A stretch of DNA of 64,000 bases from OLB7 sp966250335 (GCA_966250335.1 CBINGZ010000036.1:1-64000); one strand, 5' to 3'; counted from the stretch's first letter, positions 8,203 to 16,833 are shown. Notes: generated by a model not told the origin, from the letters alone. Program-made: numbers and translations.

Positions 8203-8688
8203 TCAGTCGGTGGAGCAGGCGGCAGGTTCGGCAGACGTCGCGTGGGTGTGCGAGGCCTCGTGGCCGTGATCATGGTCGTGCTCGCAGCTCTCGCATGAGG
8301 CGCAGAGCTTCCGGTTGATCCTGTAGGAGTTGGCGATCATCAGGGCGCCGAAGGCGGCGATGTAGGGATGGAGCGTCTCGGCAAGCTCGGAATGCGATTC
8401 GTGACCGATGAAGTTGAAGAGGAGCACCACGATCCCCGACGCGAGCATCACGATCGGGTTGATACTGCGATGCATCCTGTACGACGTTCCCAGCGTCACC
8501 GCGCCGATCGCCACCGAGATCCCGATCATTCCGACCTCGAACCAGCCGCTCGCCAGAAATCCGAGACCGAGCGTGGGGAGCACGCTGAACATGAACGGCA
8601 TCGCCATGCAGTGAATGGCGCAGATCGTCGAGGCGGAAAAGCCGAGACGGGTGAGAAGACGGTTCGATCGTGTCGTGACGGAGGCCAT
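8203..8688 (-). CDS. MerC-domain membrane protein (metal-related)
   Basis: A 161-residue membrane protein with four hydrophobic segments (about residues 15-35, 45-65, 70-90, 105-125) and the conserved early Cys/His pattern TICAIHCMAMP seen in MerC-type proteins. The tail is a metal-binding sequence with CASCESCEHDHDHGHE and further His/Cys. MerC proteins carry mercuric ions across the inner membrane, but in this phylum MerC-domain proteins often sit beside Fur/Zur regulators. A role in zinc or other divalent-metal handling is therefore more likely (inference). It lies 47 bases after the Fur-family gene and is probably under the same promoter. Confidence 0.8.
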   Translation of the reverse strand: MASVTTRSNRLLTRLGFSASTICAIHCMAMPFMFSVLPTLGLGFLASGWFEVGMIGISVAIGAVTLGTSYRMHRSINPIVMLASGIVVLLFNFIGHESHSELAETLHPYIAAFGALMIANSYRINRKLCASCESCEHDHDHGHEASHTHATSAEPAACSTD

Positions 8689-8735
8689 GATTGTAGTGCT
8701 GATGCTGACTGACGGTTCAGGGTTCGTACTGCGCT

Positions 8736-9155
8736 TTACGGCTGGCACTTCGGGCATGTGCCGTAGAACTGGAGCGAATGGCGGACGTTCGTGAATCCGG
8801 TGCTCTGTTCCAGCGACCGTTCCATCCGTCCCAGTTCGCATGTGTCGAGCGGAGAGGTTCCCCCGCATGCCGAGCAGGTGATCGAGTGCCGGTGCGAACG
8901 GGCGCGGATCGCATAGCGCCACCCCTCGTTCAGACGATCGATCCGGACGATCAGATCGCATCGTTCCAGCATCTCCAGCGTCCGGTAGACGGTCACCAGA
9001 TCGGGCTTCCCCTCATCCCCCTCAAGCCGCGCGGCGATCTCCGATGCCGACAACGGCTCGGACGACGCCTCCAGCGACTCGTAGACGGCCCGCCGCGCAT
9101 GCGTCACACGCACACCGAGCGCCCGCAATGCCGATTCGATCTCCTGCTTGCTCAT
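8736..9155 (-). CDS. Fur-family metal-responsive transcriptional regulator (Zur-like)
   Basis: The 139-residue protein has the Fur layout: an N-terminal winged helix with the recognition region KPDLVTVYRTLEML (about residues 50-63), then a dimerisation domain with SHRHSITCSACG and a C-terminal CPKC. The two CxxC pairs make a structural zinc site. The short His-poor C-terminus and the linked MerC-like gene favour a zinc sensor over an iron sensor, but this is inference. A 19-bp palindrome overlaps the promoter just upstream, which suggests that it represses its own operon. Confidence 0.88.
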   Translation of the reverse strand: MSKQEIESALRALGVRVTHARRAVYESLEASSEPLSASEIAARLEGDEGKPDLVTVYRTLEMLERCDLIVRIDRLNEGWRYAIRARSHRHSITCSACGGTSPLDTCELGRMERSLEQSTGFTNVRHSLQFYGTCPKCQP

Positions 9156-9166
9156 GATTTCGACGA

Positions 9167-9197
9167 CAAAAGTACATCACTTGCAAACGATTTGCAA
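9167..9197 (-). promoter_or_regulatory. Bacteroidota-type promoter of the fur-merC operon
   Basis: Read on the minus strand, TTG at 9197-9195 is followed after exactly 20 bases by TACTTTTG at 9174-9167. This matches the Bacteroidota pattern TTG-N20-TAnnTTTG. The ATG of the Fur-family gene is at 9155, so the leader would be very short. Confidence 0.72.
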
Positions 9198-9198
9198 G
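9180..9198. promoter_or_regulatory. Perfect 8-3-8 palindrome, candidate Fur/Zur operator
   Basis: The sequence cttgcaaacgatttgcaag has perfect 8-bp arms around a 3-base centre. It covers the -33 element and most of the spacer of the fur-merC promoter, so a bound repressor would block RNA polymerase. Size and symmetry fit Fur-family operators. Confidence 0.72.
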
Positions 9199-9361
9199 AA
9201 GGGAGAGCCTTGAAACGGAGGAACGAGGGGAGGCGTGACATATTGAGACGTCGTCATCTCCCGCTCACTAACATTTCCGGGCTTCGCCGTGTATAGGTAT
9301 GTCGGCCGGGACGTCGCGGAGTCCGTGTCGCAGGGATCGAACCGCCGTCTCACTCTCACGA

Positions 9362-9369
9362 TATTTTTG
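9362..9369 (+). promoter_or_regulatory. -7-type promoter element before the kelch gene
   Basis: TATTTTTG matches TAnnTTTG and ends 13 bases before the ATG. No TTG sits 20 bases upstream, so this is a partial match. If used, the mRNA would have almost no leader. Confidence 0.4.
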
Positions 9370-9381
9370 AAGGGGTAGGAT

Positions 9382-10860
9382 ATGGGGCGATCGATGAGCG
9401 TAGCGGTATCTCTGGTACTCCTGCTCGCAACGGGGGCCGCGGCGCAGTCGTGGCGATACACGGGGGCGTTGAGCGAGCCCCGGTGGGATCAGACTCTCAC
9501 CGTGCTGCCGCAGGGGACGGTTCTTGCGGCGGGAGGATGGAACCCCTCCTTCCTCTCGGTCGCGACCTGCGAGATCTACGATCCCCTCCTTGAATCATGG
9601 AGGCCGACCGCTTCGATGAAGCACGACCGGGCCAGGTACACCGCCACCACTCTCCCGGACGGGCGTGTTGTGGTGATCGGAGGCCAGAGGGGGAATGGAG
9701 AGGAGGGGAACTTCCCGGCGCAGACCGATCTGATCGAGATATTCGATCCGGTCACCGAAACCTGGTCCGACGGCGGCAGGCTCCTTTCTCCGCGCCAGAA
9801 CCACAGGGCGATCGTCCTCAGGGACGGAACGATTCTGATCATAGCGGGCCTCATCGGGGGGCATACGGTGACCTCGTGCGAGATCTACGATCCCGCGACG
9901 CAGATAAGCAGGGCCGTCGCTCCGACGATCCTGCGGCGACAGGATCATAACGCCGTGCTTCTGGCCGACGGCCGGGTGCTGGTGACGGGAGGGCGCACCG
10001 GCGGACCGAGCAGCACCTATCACAACCAGTGCGAGATCTACGACCCTCTGAACGACTCATGGGAGATGTCGAGCCCGATGAAGGATGCGCGGATCGGCGG
10101 CGCGCTGGTCCGTTTCTCCGACGGCGGCGTTCTGACGGCCGGGGGAGGAAACACATCGGTTCGCGTGCTGACGGGTTCGGAGATCCTGGACCCGATCACC
10201 GGTAGATGGAGCACGGTGGAACCGATCAAAATCGCCTCCGGCGGAGGGGTGGGGATCCTCTTCCCGGACGACCGCTATCTCCTGACCGGCGGCATCTACG
10301 ACGCCAACTGGTATCACTCCACCGAGGTGAAGACGACCGGGATCTGCCAGTGGTACGATCGCTGGTCGGGACGGTGGTATACGGCTCCGTCGCTCAACCA
10401 GCCCCGCGCGCGTCATCAGGCGGTCTATCTGCATCAGAAGGGCAACGGGAACCTTCCGAACGATATGATCCTGATCGTCGGCGGCCACATCGCCAACAGC
10501 ACCTACACCGCCACCTGCGAAATCCTCGATGTCGGCAGCGGCGCGGTCGAAACCTACATGATGTCGCAGGAAAACACCTCCGGAGTGGAGAGAATCGCCC
10601 GATCGAACGGCTCGTTGACGGTTACATGTAACGCGACGGCCTCGCCGATCGTTATATATGCACTGGAGTCAGGGTCACAGGTTTCGCTCGATCTTGTCGG
10701 CGCCGACGGGCGTCTCGTCGAACCTCTCGTGGAAGGACATTATCCCGCCGGGGGCTACCGCCTGCCGCTGAACACCGAGTCGCTCCCCGAGGGAGCATAC
10801 TTCGTGAGGCTCCGAACTTCCGAAGGAATATCAACCGAAAAAATAATCGTGGTGCGATAA
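9382..10860 (+). CDS. Secreted kelch-repeat protein with T9SS-type C-terminal domain
   Basis: This 492-residue protein has a signal peptide (VAVSLVLLLATGAAAQ). About six kelch-like repeats follow, visible as CEIYDPLLESW, LIEIFDPVTETW, CEIYDPATQ, CEIYDPLNDSW and repeated DGRVL/GG turns, giving a beta-propeller of the galactose-oxidase/kelch type. No oxidase active-site residues can be claimed. The last 80 or so residues form a sorting-domain-like beta-sandwich ending GAYFVRLRTSEG and then KIIVVR, as in proteins exported by the type IX system. It is probably extracellular or surface-bound. The ATG at 9382 has ggggtagga just upstream. A second ATG at 9394 is possible. Confidence 0.8.
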   Translation: MGRSMSVAVSLVLLLATGAAAQSWRYTGALSEPRWDQTLTVLPQGTVLAAGGWNPSFLSVATCEIYDPLLESWRPTASMKHDRARYTATTLPDGRVVVIGGQRGNGEEGNFPAQTDLIEIFDPVTETWSDGGRLLSPRQNHRAIVLRDGTILIIAGLIGGHTVTSCEIYDPATQISRAVAPTILRRQDHNAVLLADGRVLVTGGRTGGPSSTYHNQCEIYDPLNDSWEMSSPMKDARIGGALVRFSDGGVLTAGGGNTSVRVLTGSEILDPITGRWSTVEPIKIASGGGVGILFPDDRYLLTGGIYDANWYHSTEVKTTGICQWYDRWSGRWYTAPSLNQPRARHQAVYLHQKGNGNLPNDMILIVGGHIANSTYTATCEILDVGSGAVETYMMSQENTSGVERIARSNGSLTVTCNATASPIVIYALESGSQVSLDLVGADGRLVEPLVEGHYPAGGYRLPLNTESLPEGAYFVRLRTSEGISTEKIIVVR

Positions 10861-10988
10861 CTCCGCTTTGATCGAAAGGGTATCGCAGGCCCCTGACCAG
10901 GGTCGTGTCGTCATGAGAAGAGTCCGAGGGAACAGCGCGGTGCACCCCGCCGCGATGGAGTAGCGGCAGACGACAACCACGGATATGA

Positions 10989-11018
10989 CACGGGCTCGAT
11001 CGTACGATCGAGCCCGTG
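10989..11018. terminator. 30-bp perfect palindrome between convergent genes
   Basis: A 14-bp arm (cacgggctcgatcg), a central TA and the exact reverse complement make a 30-bp perfect palindrome. With one wobble and one mismatch the stem extends to 10981-11026. It lies between the kelch gene and the convergent DinB-like gene, which suggests a bidirectional terminator, although no T-run flanks it. Confidence 0.6.
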
Positions 11019-11040
11019 CCGTATCCGATATGTTCCTGCT

Positions 11041-11526
11041 CTAGAACTCGTATGCCGGGGCCGGATGCTCCATCCCGATATGTCCCGCCCTGATCGTTGC
11101 GACGAAATAGTCCTCTCCCTTTATGGGGGAGTCGGCAAGGCGGCGGAGCATGGCGAGCTGCCCGACGTGCGTCAGGATGTCGGCGATCGGTCCCTGCAGC
11201 AGTCGCTCCGGCTCGGCCTCCAGCACCGCGTTGGAGGCGAGATAGTTGTCGAAGCGTTCCAGCGCCCCGAAGAACCGCTCCACCTCGGCCTCCCACTCCA
11301 GCGGCTCCGAGGAGTTCCATATCTGCCGTCCCGCCGCTATCGATTCTCCCCAGCAGAGCACATCGCCGATATGGGCGAGAATTTCAGCGGGTGTCCGTGA
11401 TCCCTGTGAGAGGCGCAGTTCGGCGTAGCTCTCGGGAGCCTCGCGAAGCACCTTCCCGGCACGATATGCCAGGGTCGCCAGCGCATGACGCAGCATCTCC
11501 CGTTTCGGATCGAATTCGGATCTCAT
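11041..11526 (-). CDS. DinB-superfamily protein
   Basis: A 161-residue four-helix protein of the DinB/YfiT superfamily. The metal-binding histidines typical of the fold appear in EILAHIGDVL (near residue 50) and in DILTHVGQLAMLRRL (near 118), the latter being the usual DinB third-helix motif. Members act as thiol-dependent S-transferases or have unknown metal-dependent roles, so the substrate is unknown. A cggagggg lies upstream of the ATG. It stands alone, 60 bases before the end of gatA on the same strand. Confidence 0.75.
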   Translation of the reverse strand: MRSEFDPKREMLRHALATLAYRAGKVLREAPESYAELRLSQGSRTPAEILAHIGDVLCWGESIAAGRQIWNSSEPLEWEAEVERFFGALERFDNYLASNAVLEAEPERLLQGPIADILTHVGQLAMLRRLADSPIKGEDYFVATIRAGHIGMEHPAPAYEF

Positions 11527-11586
11527 CGAAATGCCCCTCCGTGCGATGAAGTTGAATGGGAAATGTTGATTGCGATATGATTCCCC

Positions 11587-13017
11587 CTACGATGCCAGCG
11601 CTCGCTCGACCCATGCCGAGGCGGCGAACATCCCCGCCTCGCCGAAATGCGGCGCGATGAACTGCGCGCCGACCGGCAGCGACGTCTCCGGGTCGGTCCC
11701 TATCGGGATCGAGATCGCAGGGTTCCCCGCAAGGTTCGTCGCGGCGGTGAAGATGTCGCTCAGATACATCGAAATGGGATCATTCATCTTCTCCCCGAGC
11801 CTGAACGCCGGCGTCGGCGTCGTCGGCGCAAGGATCAGGTCGACCTTTCCGAAGGCGTTCGCCATGTCGTCGTGGATCAGGCGGCGGACCTGCTGCGCCT
11901 TTCTGTAGTAGGCGTCGTAGTAGCCGCTGGAGAGGACGAACGTCCCCAGCATGATCCGGCGCTTCACCTCGGGACCGAACCCCTCGGACCGGCTCATCTC
12001 GTACATCTCCTCCAGCGTCCGCGCGTTCGGCGAACGGTAGCCGTAGCGGGCGCCGTCGAACCGGGCGAGGTTCGAGCTTGCCTCCGCCGTGGCGATGACG
12101 TAGTAGCAGGGGATGGTGTATTCGGTGTGGGGAAGCGAGATCGTGGAGATCTCCGCCCCCGCGTCGGTCAGTCGTCTGCGAAGATCGTCAAGCGATGTTA
12201 TCACCGAGGGATGCATGCCGTCGATGAAATATTCCTCCGGCACTCCGATCCGCAGGCCGCGCACATCGGCGGTATCGAGGCCGTCGATGTAGGAGGGGAC
12301 CGGCTCCGGGCTGGAGGTGGCGTCGTTCGGGTCGTGGCCGGCGATCGTCTCCATGACGAGCGCGGCGTCGTGGACGTTGTTCGCGAACGGGCTGATCTGG
12401 TCCAGCGAGGAGGCGAACGCCACAAGCCCGTAGCGGCTCACGCGGCCGTAGGTCGGTTTCACCCCGACCAGCCCCAGGAACGCCGCGGGCTGCCGTACCG
12501 AGCCTCCGGTCTCCGAGCCGAGCGCTGCGCAGGTCATCCCCGCCGCGACGGCGACGCCGGAGCCTCCGGAGGAACCCCCCGGCACCCGCTCCCTGTCGAG
12601 CGGGTGAAGAGTCGGGCCGAAATAGGAGGTCTCGTTGGAGGAGCCCATCGCGAACTCGTCCATGTTCGTTCTCCCCACCACGATCGCGTCGGCGCGTTCG
12701 AGCCGCTCGACGGCGGTGGCGGTGTAGAGGGAGGTGAACCCGGTCAGGATCTTGGAGCCGCAGGTGAGGCCCTGGTCGCGGACCGCCATGTTGTCCTTGA
12801 CGGCGATCGTCATCCCGGCCAGCGGGCCGGCGGTTCCCGCCTTCAGCCGTTCGTCGATCTCGGCGGCGCGGCTCTCCGCGCGTTCCTGAAAGAGCGAAAG
12901 GAAGGCATTGAGATCCCTTCCTTCCTCGATCCGGCCGTATGAATCGGCGACGACGTCGCTGCACGTGGTCCGGCCCTCGTCGAGCCGGCGCCGCAGTTCC
13001 CTGTATGAATGCGTCAT
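11587..13017 (-). CDS. gatA: Aspartyl/glutamyl-tRNA amidotransferase subunit A
   Basis: GatA is the amidase subunit of the GatCAB complex. It releases ammonia from glutamine so that mischarged Glu-tRNA(Gln) or Asp-tRNA(Asn) can be corrected. The Ser-cis-Ser-Lys triad is visible: Lys in AVKDNMAV, the cis-Ser in GGSSGGSG and the nucleophile in GSETGGSVRQPA. The 476-residue length is normal, and FLGLVGVKPTYGRVSRYGL is highly typical. gatB and gatC are not in the window, so the complex is encoded at several loci. The start overlaps the stop of the upstream TatA/B gene by ATGA. Confidence 0.95.
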   Translation of the reverse strand: MTHSYRELRRRLDEGRTTCSDVVADSYGRIEEGRDLNAFLSLFQERAESRAAEIDERLKAGTAGPLAGMTIAVKDNMAVRDQGLTCGSKILTGFTSLYTATAVERLERADAIVVGRTNMDEFAMGSSNETSYFGPTLHPLDRERVPGGSSGGSGVAVAAGMTCAALGSETGGSVRQPAAFLGLVGVKPTYGRVSRYGLVAFASSLDQISPFANNVHDAALVMETIAGHDPNDATSSPEPVPSYIDGLDTADVRGLRIGVPEEYFIDGMHPSVITSLDDLRRRLTDAGAEISTISLPHTEYTIPCYYVIATAEASSNLARFDGARYGYRSPNARTLEEMYEMSRSEGFGPEVKRRIMLGTFVLSSGYYDAYYRKAQQVRRLIHDDMANAFGKVDLILAPTTPTPAFRLGEKMNDPISMYLSDIFTAATNLAGNPAISIPIGTDPETSLPVGAQFIAPHFGEAGMFAASAWVERALAS

Positions 13018-13400
13018 GCTGTGGGAGAATGGTTGATGGGGGGCTCGGTTGCGCCCTGGGGATCGTTCCCGGCGGCGGCCGGAGGCCTTCCCGTATCTGT
13101 CGCGGCGGGATGCGTTCCCGCATCCTCCGCGATTTCCGTGGGGCCGGGGGGGAGCACCGGCTCCGGCCGGCTCATGTTCCGGGGAACGGAGTCGACGGGG
13201 CGCGGCGCCGAGTAATGGCCCCTGCGCTGCTCCTCCTCGAACGCCGTGTTGATATGATCGGTGAACTCCCGCTGCGCCTTTCGGAACTCCCGCAGTCCCC
13301 GCCCGACGCTCTGCGCGAGCTCCGGCAGCTTCTTGGGACCGAAGAGGATCAGCACGACCACCAGAATCAGTATGAGTTCCTGTCCACCGATATCGAACAT
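13014..13400 (-). CDS. TatA/TatB-family twin-arginine translocase subunit
   Basis: A 128-residue protein with a single N-terminal membrane helix (MFDIGGQELILILVVVLILF), then the FGPKKLPELAQSVGRGLREF hinge and amphipathic helix of TatA/B. A Pro/Glu-rich tail follows. The first residues FDIG resemble TatB, and the hinge resembles TatA. I start at the ATG at 13400 rather than 12 codons upstream, since the helix must begin close to the N-terminus. The stop overlaps the gatA start (ATGA). tatC is not in the window. Confidence 0.88.
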   Translation of the reverse strand: MFDIGGQELILILVVVLILFGPKKLPELAQSVGRGLREFRKAQREFTDHINTAFEEEQRRGHYSAPRPVDSVPRNMSRPEPVLPPGPTEIAEDAGTHPAATDTGRPPAAAGNDPQGATEPPINHSPTA

Positions 13401-13478
13401 GGCAATTCTCCCGACGATCTTCCGTGCCGCCGGCATCAGGGGCCGTCGGCGGGAAGGTCTTGTTGTCGAACGTCGCGG

Positions 13479-13775
13479 TTATCGTACCTCGGGCGACCTG
13501 CGGTGGTCGTCGCGCGTGCGGTCGTCGTAACGGGCCTCGCCGTAGCGGGCGTCATCCTGACGGCGCTCCTCGATCCGACGGTCGTCGTAGCGGCGGTCGT
13601 CGAGATTGCGGTCGTAGCGGCGGGAGTCGTCGGGACTCTCGTCGAACGTCGTCGCCTTCTTGAACTCCTTCACGCCGCTTCCCAATCCCCTCATCAGTTC
13701 AGGGATCTTCTTCCCACCGAACAGAATAAGGACGATCAGCACTATGATGATGATCTCCGTCGAGCCAATACCCAT
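13479..13775 (-). CDS. tatA: TatA-family twin-arginine translocase subunit with Arg/Asp-rich tail
   Basis: A 98-residue TatA homologue: one N-terminal helix (MGIGSTEIIIIVLIVLILF), the FGGKKIPELMRGLGSGVKEF hinge/amphipathic helix, then about 50 residues of alternating Arg and Asp/Glu with Tyr (RRYDDRR-type repeats). The charged tail is likely disordered and is unusual in its regularity. It lies 78 bases upstream of the second Tat gene. The pair may supply TatA and TatB functions or two TatA versions. Confidence 0.88.
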   Translation of the reverse strand: MGIGSTEIIIIVLIVLILFGGKKIPELMRGLGSGVKEFKKATTFDESPDDSRRYDRNLDDRRYDDRRIEERRQDDARYGEARYDDRTRDDHRRSPEVR

Positions 13776-13980
13776 GATCGTTCCTGATAAATGTGAAAGT
13801 CTCCGACACCCTCTTCCGGACCCTCGCGGGGCCGGTCGATCGCCCCGGGGGAGAGCCGCCGGGGAGAGCCCGCGATGCCGGATCGGGCCAGGTGGAGTGA
13901 CGATTCCCGTCCCCCTCGATTGCCCTCCGGTTCCCGGACGATCCCTGATGCTCCGACCCCGGTCGCGCCGGGGGGGGGAC

Positions 13981-14757
13981 TCAGATATCGAACGGCGTCG
14001 GTTCCTCTTCCTCCATCGTGTCGTCATCCTCGATCTCCCGCTCACGATAGGCCGTTACGGCATGACGGATCATGCCGTAGATCAGGTAGAGCGCCATGAA
14101 GGGGAAGATCGCCACTCCCTTCGTCACGATCGACGCGACCAGCCCCAGCAGCAGCACGATGAACTTCACCGGCGACTTCATGAACGCCCGCTTGGAGGGC
14201 TTCGGAAGGGTGTCGTAGCGGATCGTGCTCACCATCAGCAGCGATATGCCGACGGTGATGACGGCCATCGCGACAGGCTTCCAGGAGGGAGGGGGGAAGA
14301 TCGAATCTTGAGGGATGTGGTAATAGACCAGATAGCTCATGAGAGTGATCGCCGCCGACGGGATCGGCAATCCCCTGAAATAATCCTTGTCGAACCCGAC
14401 GAGCTGCACGTTGAACCGCGCCAGCCGGAGCGCGCCGCAGATCGCCGGGAGCGCCGAGATGACCACCCCCGCCGTCGTCCACTCGCGGAAGAACGCCATG
14501 TAGAGAATGAACGCCGGAGCCGTCCCGAAGCTGACCACGTCGGCCAGCGAATCGAGTTCGACGCCGAACTCCGAGCTGGAGTTGGTCAGCCGCGCCATCG
14601 CGCCGTCCAGCGCGTCGAAGATCCCCGCCAGAACGATCAGCCATGCAGCCGTGGCAAACTCTCCCTCGGTCGCCTTCACGATTGCGAAGAAACCGCTGAA
14701 GAGGTTCATCGAGGTAAAAAGGCTCGGGATGACCGAGCGGGTCACGCGAATCGGCAC
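13981..14757 (-). CDS. pssA: CDP-diacylglycerol-serine O-phosphatidyltransferase
   Basis: This enzyme makes phosphatidylserine from CDP-diacylglycerol and serine, the substrate of the psd gene just upstream. The CDP-alcohol phosphotransferase motif DG-x2-AR-x8-G-x3-D-x3-D is intact (DGAMARLTNSSSEFGVELDS). About six hydrophobic segments follow. I choose the GTG at 14757 (VPIRVTRSVIPSLFT), with ggaag upstream, because PssA proteins begin shortly before the PSLFT-NLF motif. An ATG at 14871 would overlap psd. The tail is acidic (REREIEDDDTMEEEE). Confidence 0.93.
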   Translation of the reverse strand: MPIRVTRSVIPSLFTSMNLFSGFFAIVKATEGEFATAAWLIVLAGIFDALDGAMARLTNSSSEFGVELDSLADVVSFGTAPAFILYMAFFREWTTAGVVISALPAICGALRLARFNVQLVGFDKDYFRGLPIPSAAITLMSYLVYYHIPQDSIFPPPSWKPVAMAVITVGISLLMVSTIRYDTLPKPSKRAFMKSPVKFIVLLLGLVASIVTKGVAIFPFMALYLIYGMIRHAVTAYREREIEDDDTMEEEEPTPFDI

Positions 14758-14827
14758 TGATCTTCCGGCGCTTTGTGAAGTGCTGCGGTCACTCTCCCGG
14801 TACCTGGGCCGGCCGGGCACGGCAAAT

Positions 14828-15490
14828 TTAGTCGTTCGGCAGATGACAGAGAATCGTTTCTCCTCCGACAACGATATCTCCCAGCTTGACGTCGATCAGC
14901 ATCTCCGGCGGGACCAGAAGGTCCATCCGGCTGCCGAACTTGATCATTCCGAACCTCTCCCCCATCTGCACCTCGTCTCCCACCTTCACCGGGCAGACGA
15001 TACGCCGGGCCACCGCGCCGGCGATCTGCTTGAAGAGCACCTTGAAGCGCTCGTTCCGGACGCCGATGTGGGTCCGTTCGTTCAGTTCGGAGGACTTCTC
15101 GTGAAAGGCCACAAGATACGCCCCCTTGACGTATCTGTAGTAATCGACGACACCCGAGATCGGATATCGATTCACATGGACGTTCAGCGGAGAGAGGAAG
15201 ATCGAGACCTGCCTGGCCGGGCCCTTGTGGTATTCGTCGTCCACCACATCCCTGATCACCACGACCTTGCCGTCGGCGGGGGAGATCACGACCCGGTCGT
15301 CGATGCTCCCCGGAAGGGCCCGCTCGGGATCACGGAAGAAATAGAGGGTGAACGCGGCGAAGGCGACGCCGAGAAGAATAAGGAAGATCTTCAGGACGAG
15401 CAGGTCGACGAAAAGGCCTCCGATGATCAGAGCCAGTGCAAGGAGGAGCGATCCGACGATGACGTCCGTTCCGTAGCGGGTCAGCTTCAT
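14828..15490 (-). CDS. psd: Phosphatidylserine decarboxylase (short proenzyme type)
   Basis: It converts phosphatidylserine to phosphatidylethanolamine. The protein has 220 residues with two N-terminal membrane segments. It carries the conserved SPADG motif (VVISPADGKVVVI), the FLSPLNVHVNRYP stretch and the self-cleavage site FGSRMDL, in which the Ser becomes the pyruvoyl group. The Arg after Ser (GSR rather than GST) is seen in the short class of this enzyme. The ATG overlaps the rimO stop (ATGA), and pssA follows, so the last two steps of PE synthesis are linked. Confidence 0.94.
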   Translation of the reverse strand: MKLTRYGTDVIVGSLLLALALIIGGLFVDLLVLKIFLILLGVAFAAFTLYFFRDPERALPGSIDDRVVISPADGKVVVIRDVVDDEYHKGPARQVSIFLSPLNVHVNRYPISGVVDYYRYVKGAYLVAFHEKSSELNERTHIGVRNERFKVLFKQIAGAVARRIVCPVKVGDEVQMGERFGMIKFGSRMDLLVPPEMLIDVKLGDIVVGGETILCHLPND

Positions 15491-16833
15491 TGAAGTATTG
15501 GCAACATGATGGTGGACGCGTCCGGCTCGCGCTCCGGCCCGCCTCCCGTGACGACCTCTCCGAAAAGATCGTAGTCGATGGCATCGGTGATCTCCACCTC
15601 CACGAAATCTCCCGGCTTCAGCGCGACCTCCGATCGGACGTAGACTTCGCCGTCGACTTCCGGAGCATCGCGATACGATCTGCATATATACTCGCCCCCC
15701 GCCTCGCTCTCCACGAAGACCCGCTGGAGGGTGCCGACGAGCGCCTCGTTCTTTTTTGCGGAGATCGACCGCTGGAGCTCCATGATCCGTTCGATCCTCT
15801 CCTCCTTCACTTCGCGGGGGATCGGATCGCCCAGCGGATGGGCGGTCGTGTTCTCCTCCTGCGAGTAGGCGAAGACGCCGAGGCGGTCGAACTCGGCCTC
15901 CTCCACGAACTCCACCATCTCGTTGAACTCGGCCTCCCCCTCGTTCGGGTAGCCGACGATCAGGGTGGTCCGGAGGGCGATGCCGGGGACGGCGTCGCGG
16001 ATCTTTCCGATCAGCTCCATCAGCGCGCGGCGCGTGATGCCGCGGCGCATCGACTTGAGCACAGGGTCGGAGACATGCTGGATCGGCATGTCGAGATAGT
16101 TGCAGATCGTCGGCTGCCCGGCGATCACCGGCAGGATATCAAGCGGGAACTTGGCGGGGTAGGCGTACATCAGCCTGAGCCATTCGATCCCGCGGACCTG
16201 CGCCATCTTCTCCAGAAGCGTCGCAAGGGTCCGTCGGCCGTCCCGCTCCAGCCCGTAATATGTCGTATCCTGACCTACGATCACCAGCTCCCGCACCCCG
16301 GCGCGCGCCAGATGGTTCGCCTCCAGCAGGATCTCCTCCACGGGACGGGAGACGTTCCCGCCGCGCATCAGCGGGATGGCGCAGAAGGAGCAGGGATGAT
16401 CGCATCCCTCCGAGATCTTGATGTAGGCCGAGCGGGAGCCGGGGGGGATGAACCGTTCGCTCAGCAGGTCGTGCTTGTGGTTCGGGTTGACGGTCCGGAG
16501 GATGTTCAGGAAGTCGGTCACGCCGAAGTAGGCGTCGACCTCCGGAATCTCCTCCTCAAGTTCGTCCTTGTATCGCTGTGAGAGGCATCCGGCAACGTAG
16601 AGGTTCCCGATGCGCCCTTCCCGCTTCATCGAGGCGGCGGCCAGGATCGCGTTGACCGACTCCTCCTTGGCGACATCGATGAAGCCGCAGGTGTTGATGA
16701 TGACGGCGTCGGCCCCCTCGGCCTCGTCGACGAGCTCGATCCGGTTCCTGCGGAGCAGGCCCATCAGCGTCTCGGAGTCGACGACGTTCTTGGAGCATCC
16801 CAGCGTCACCACGTTCACGCGGCGCGACGGCAT
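15487..16833 (-). CDS. rimO: Ribosomal protein S12 methylthiotransferase
   Basis: A radical-SAM methylthiotransferase that modifies an Asp of ribosomal protein S12. The N-terminal domain has three cluster cysteines (TLGCSKN, INTCGFI, AGCLSQRY). The radical-SAM core has CDHPCSFC followed by IPLMRGG, and a C-terminal TRAM domain follows. SEGCDHPCSFCAIP distinguishes RimO from MiaB. I start at MPSRRVNVVTLGCSKN because family members begin close to this cysteine. ATG 16854 and GTG 16887 are alternatives and none has a clear ribosome-binding site. It heads the rimO-psd-pssA operon. Confidence 0.94.
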   Translation of the reverse strand: MPSRRVNVVTLGCSKNVVDSETLMGLLRRNRIELVDEAEGADAVIINTCGFIDVAKEESVNAILAAASMKREGRIGNLYVAGCLSQRYKDELEEEIPEVDAYFGVTDFLNILRTVNPNHKHDLLSERFIPPGSRSAYIKISEGCDHPCSFCAIPLMRGGNVSRPVEEILLEANHLARAGVRELVIVGQDTTYYGLERDGRRTLATLLEKMAQVRGIEWLRLMYAYPAKFPLDILPVIAGQPTICNYLDMPIQHVSDPVLKSMRRGITRRALMELIGKIRDAVPGIALRTTLIVGYPNEGEAEFNEMVEFVEEAEFDRLGVFAYSQEENTTAHPLGDPIPREVKEERIERIMELQRSISAKKNEALVGTLQRVFVESEAGGEYICRSYRDAPEVDGEVYVRSEVALKPGDFVEVEITDAIDYDLFGEVVTGGGPEREPDASTIMLPILQ

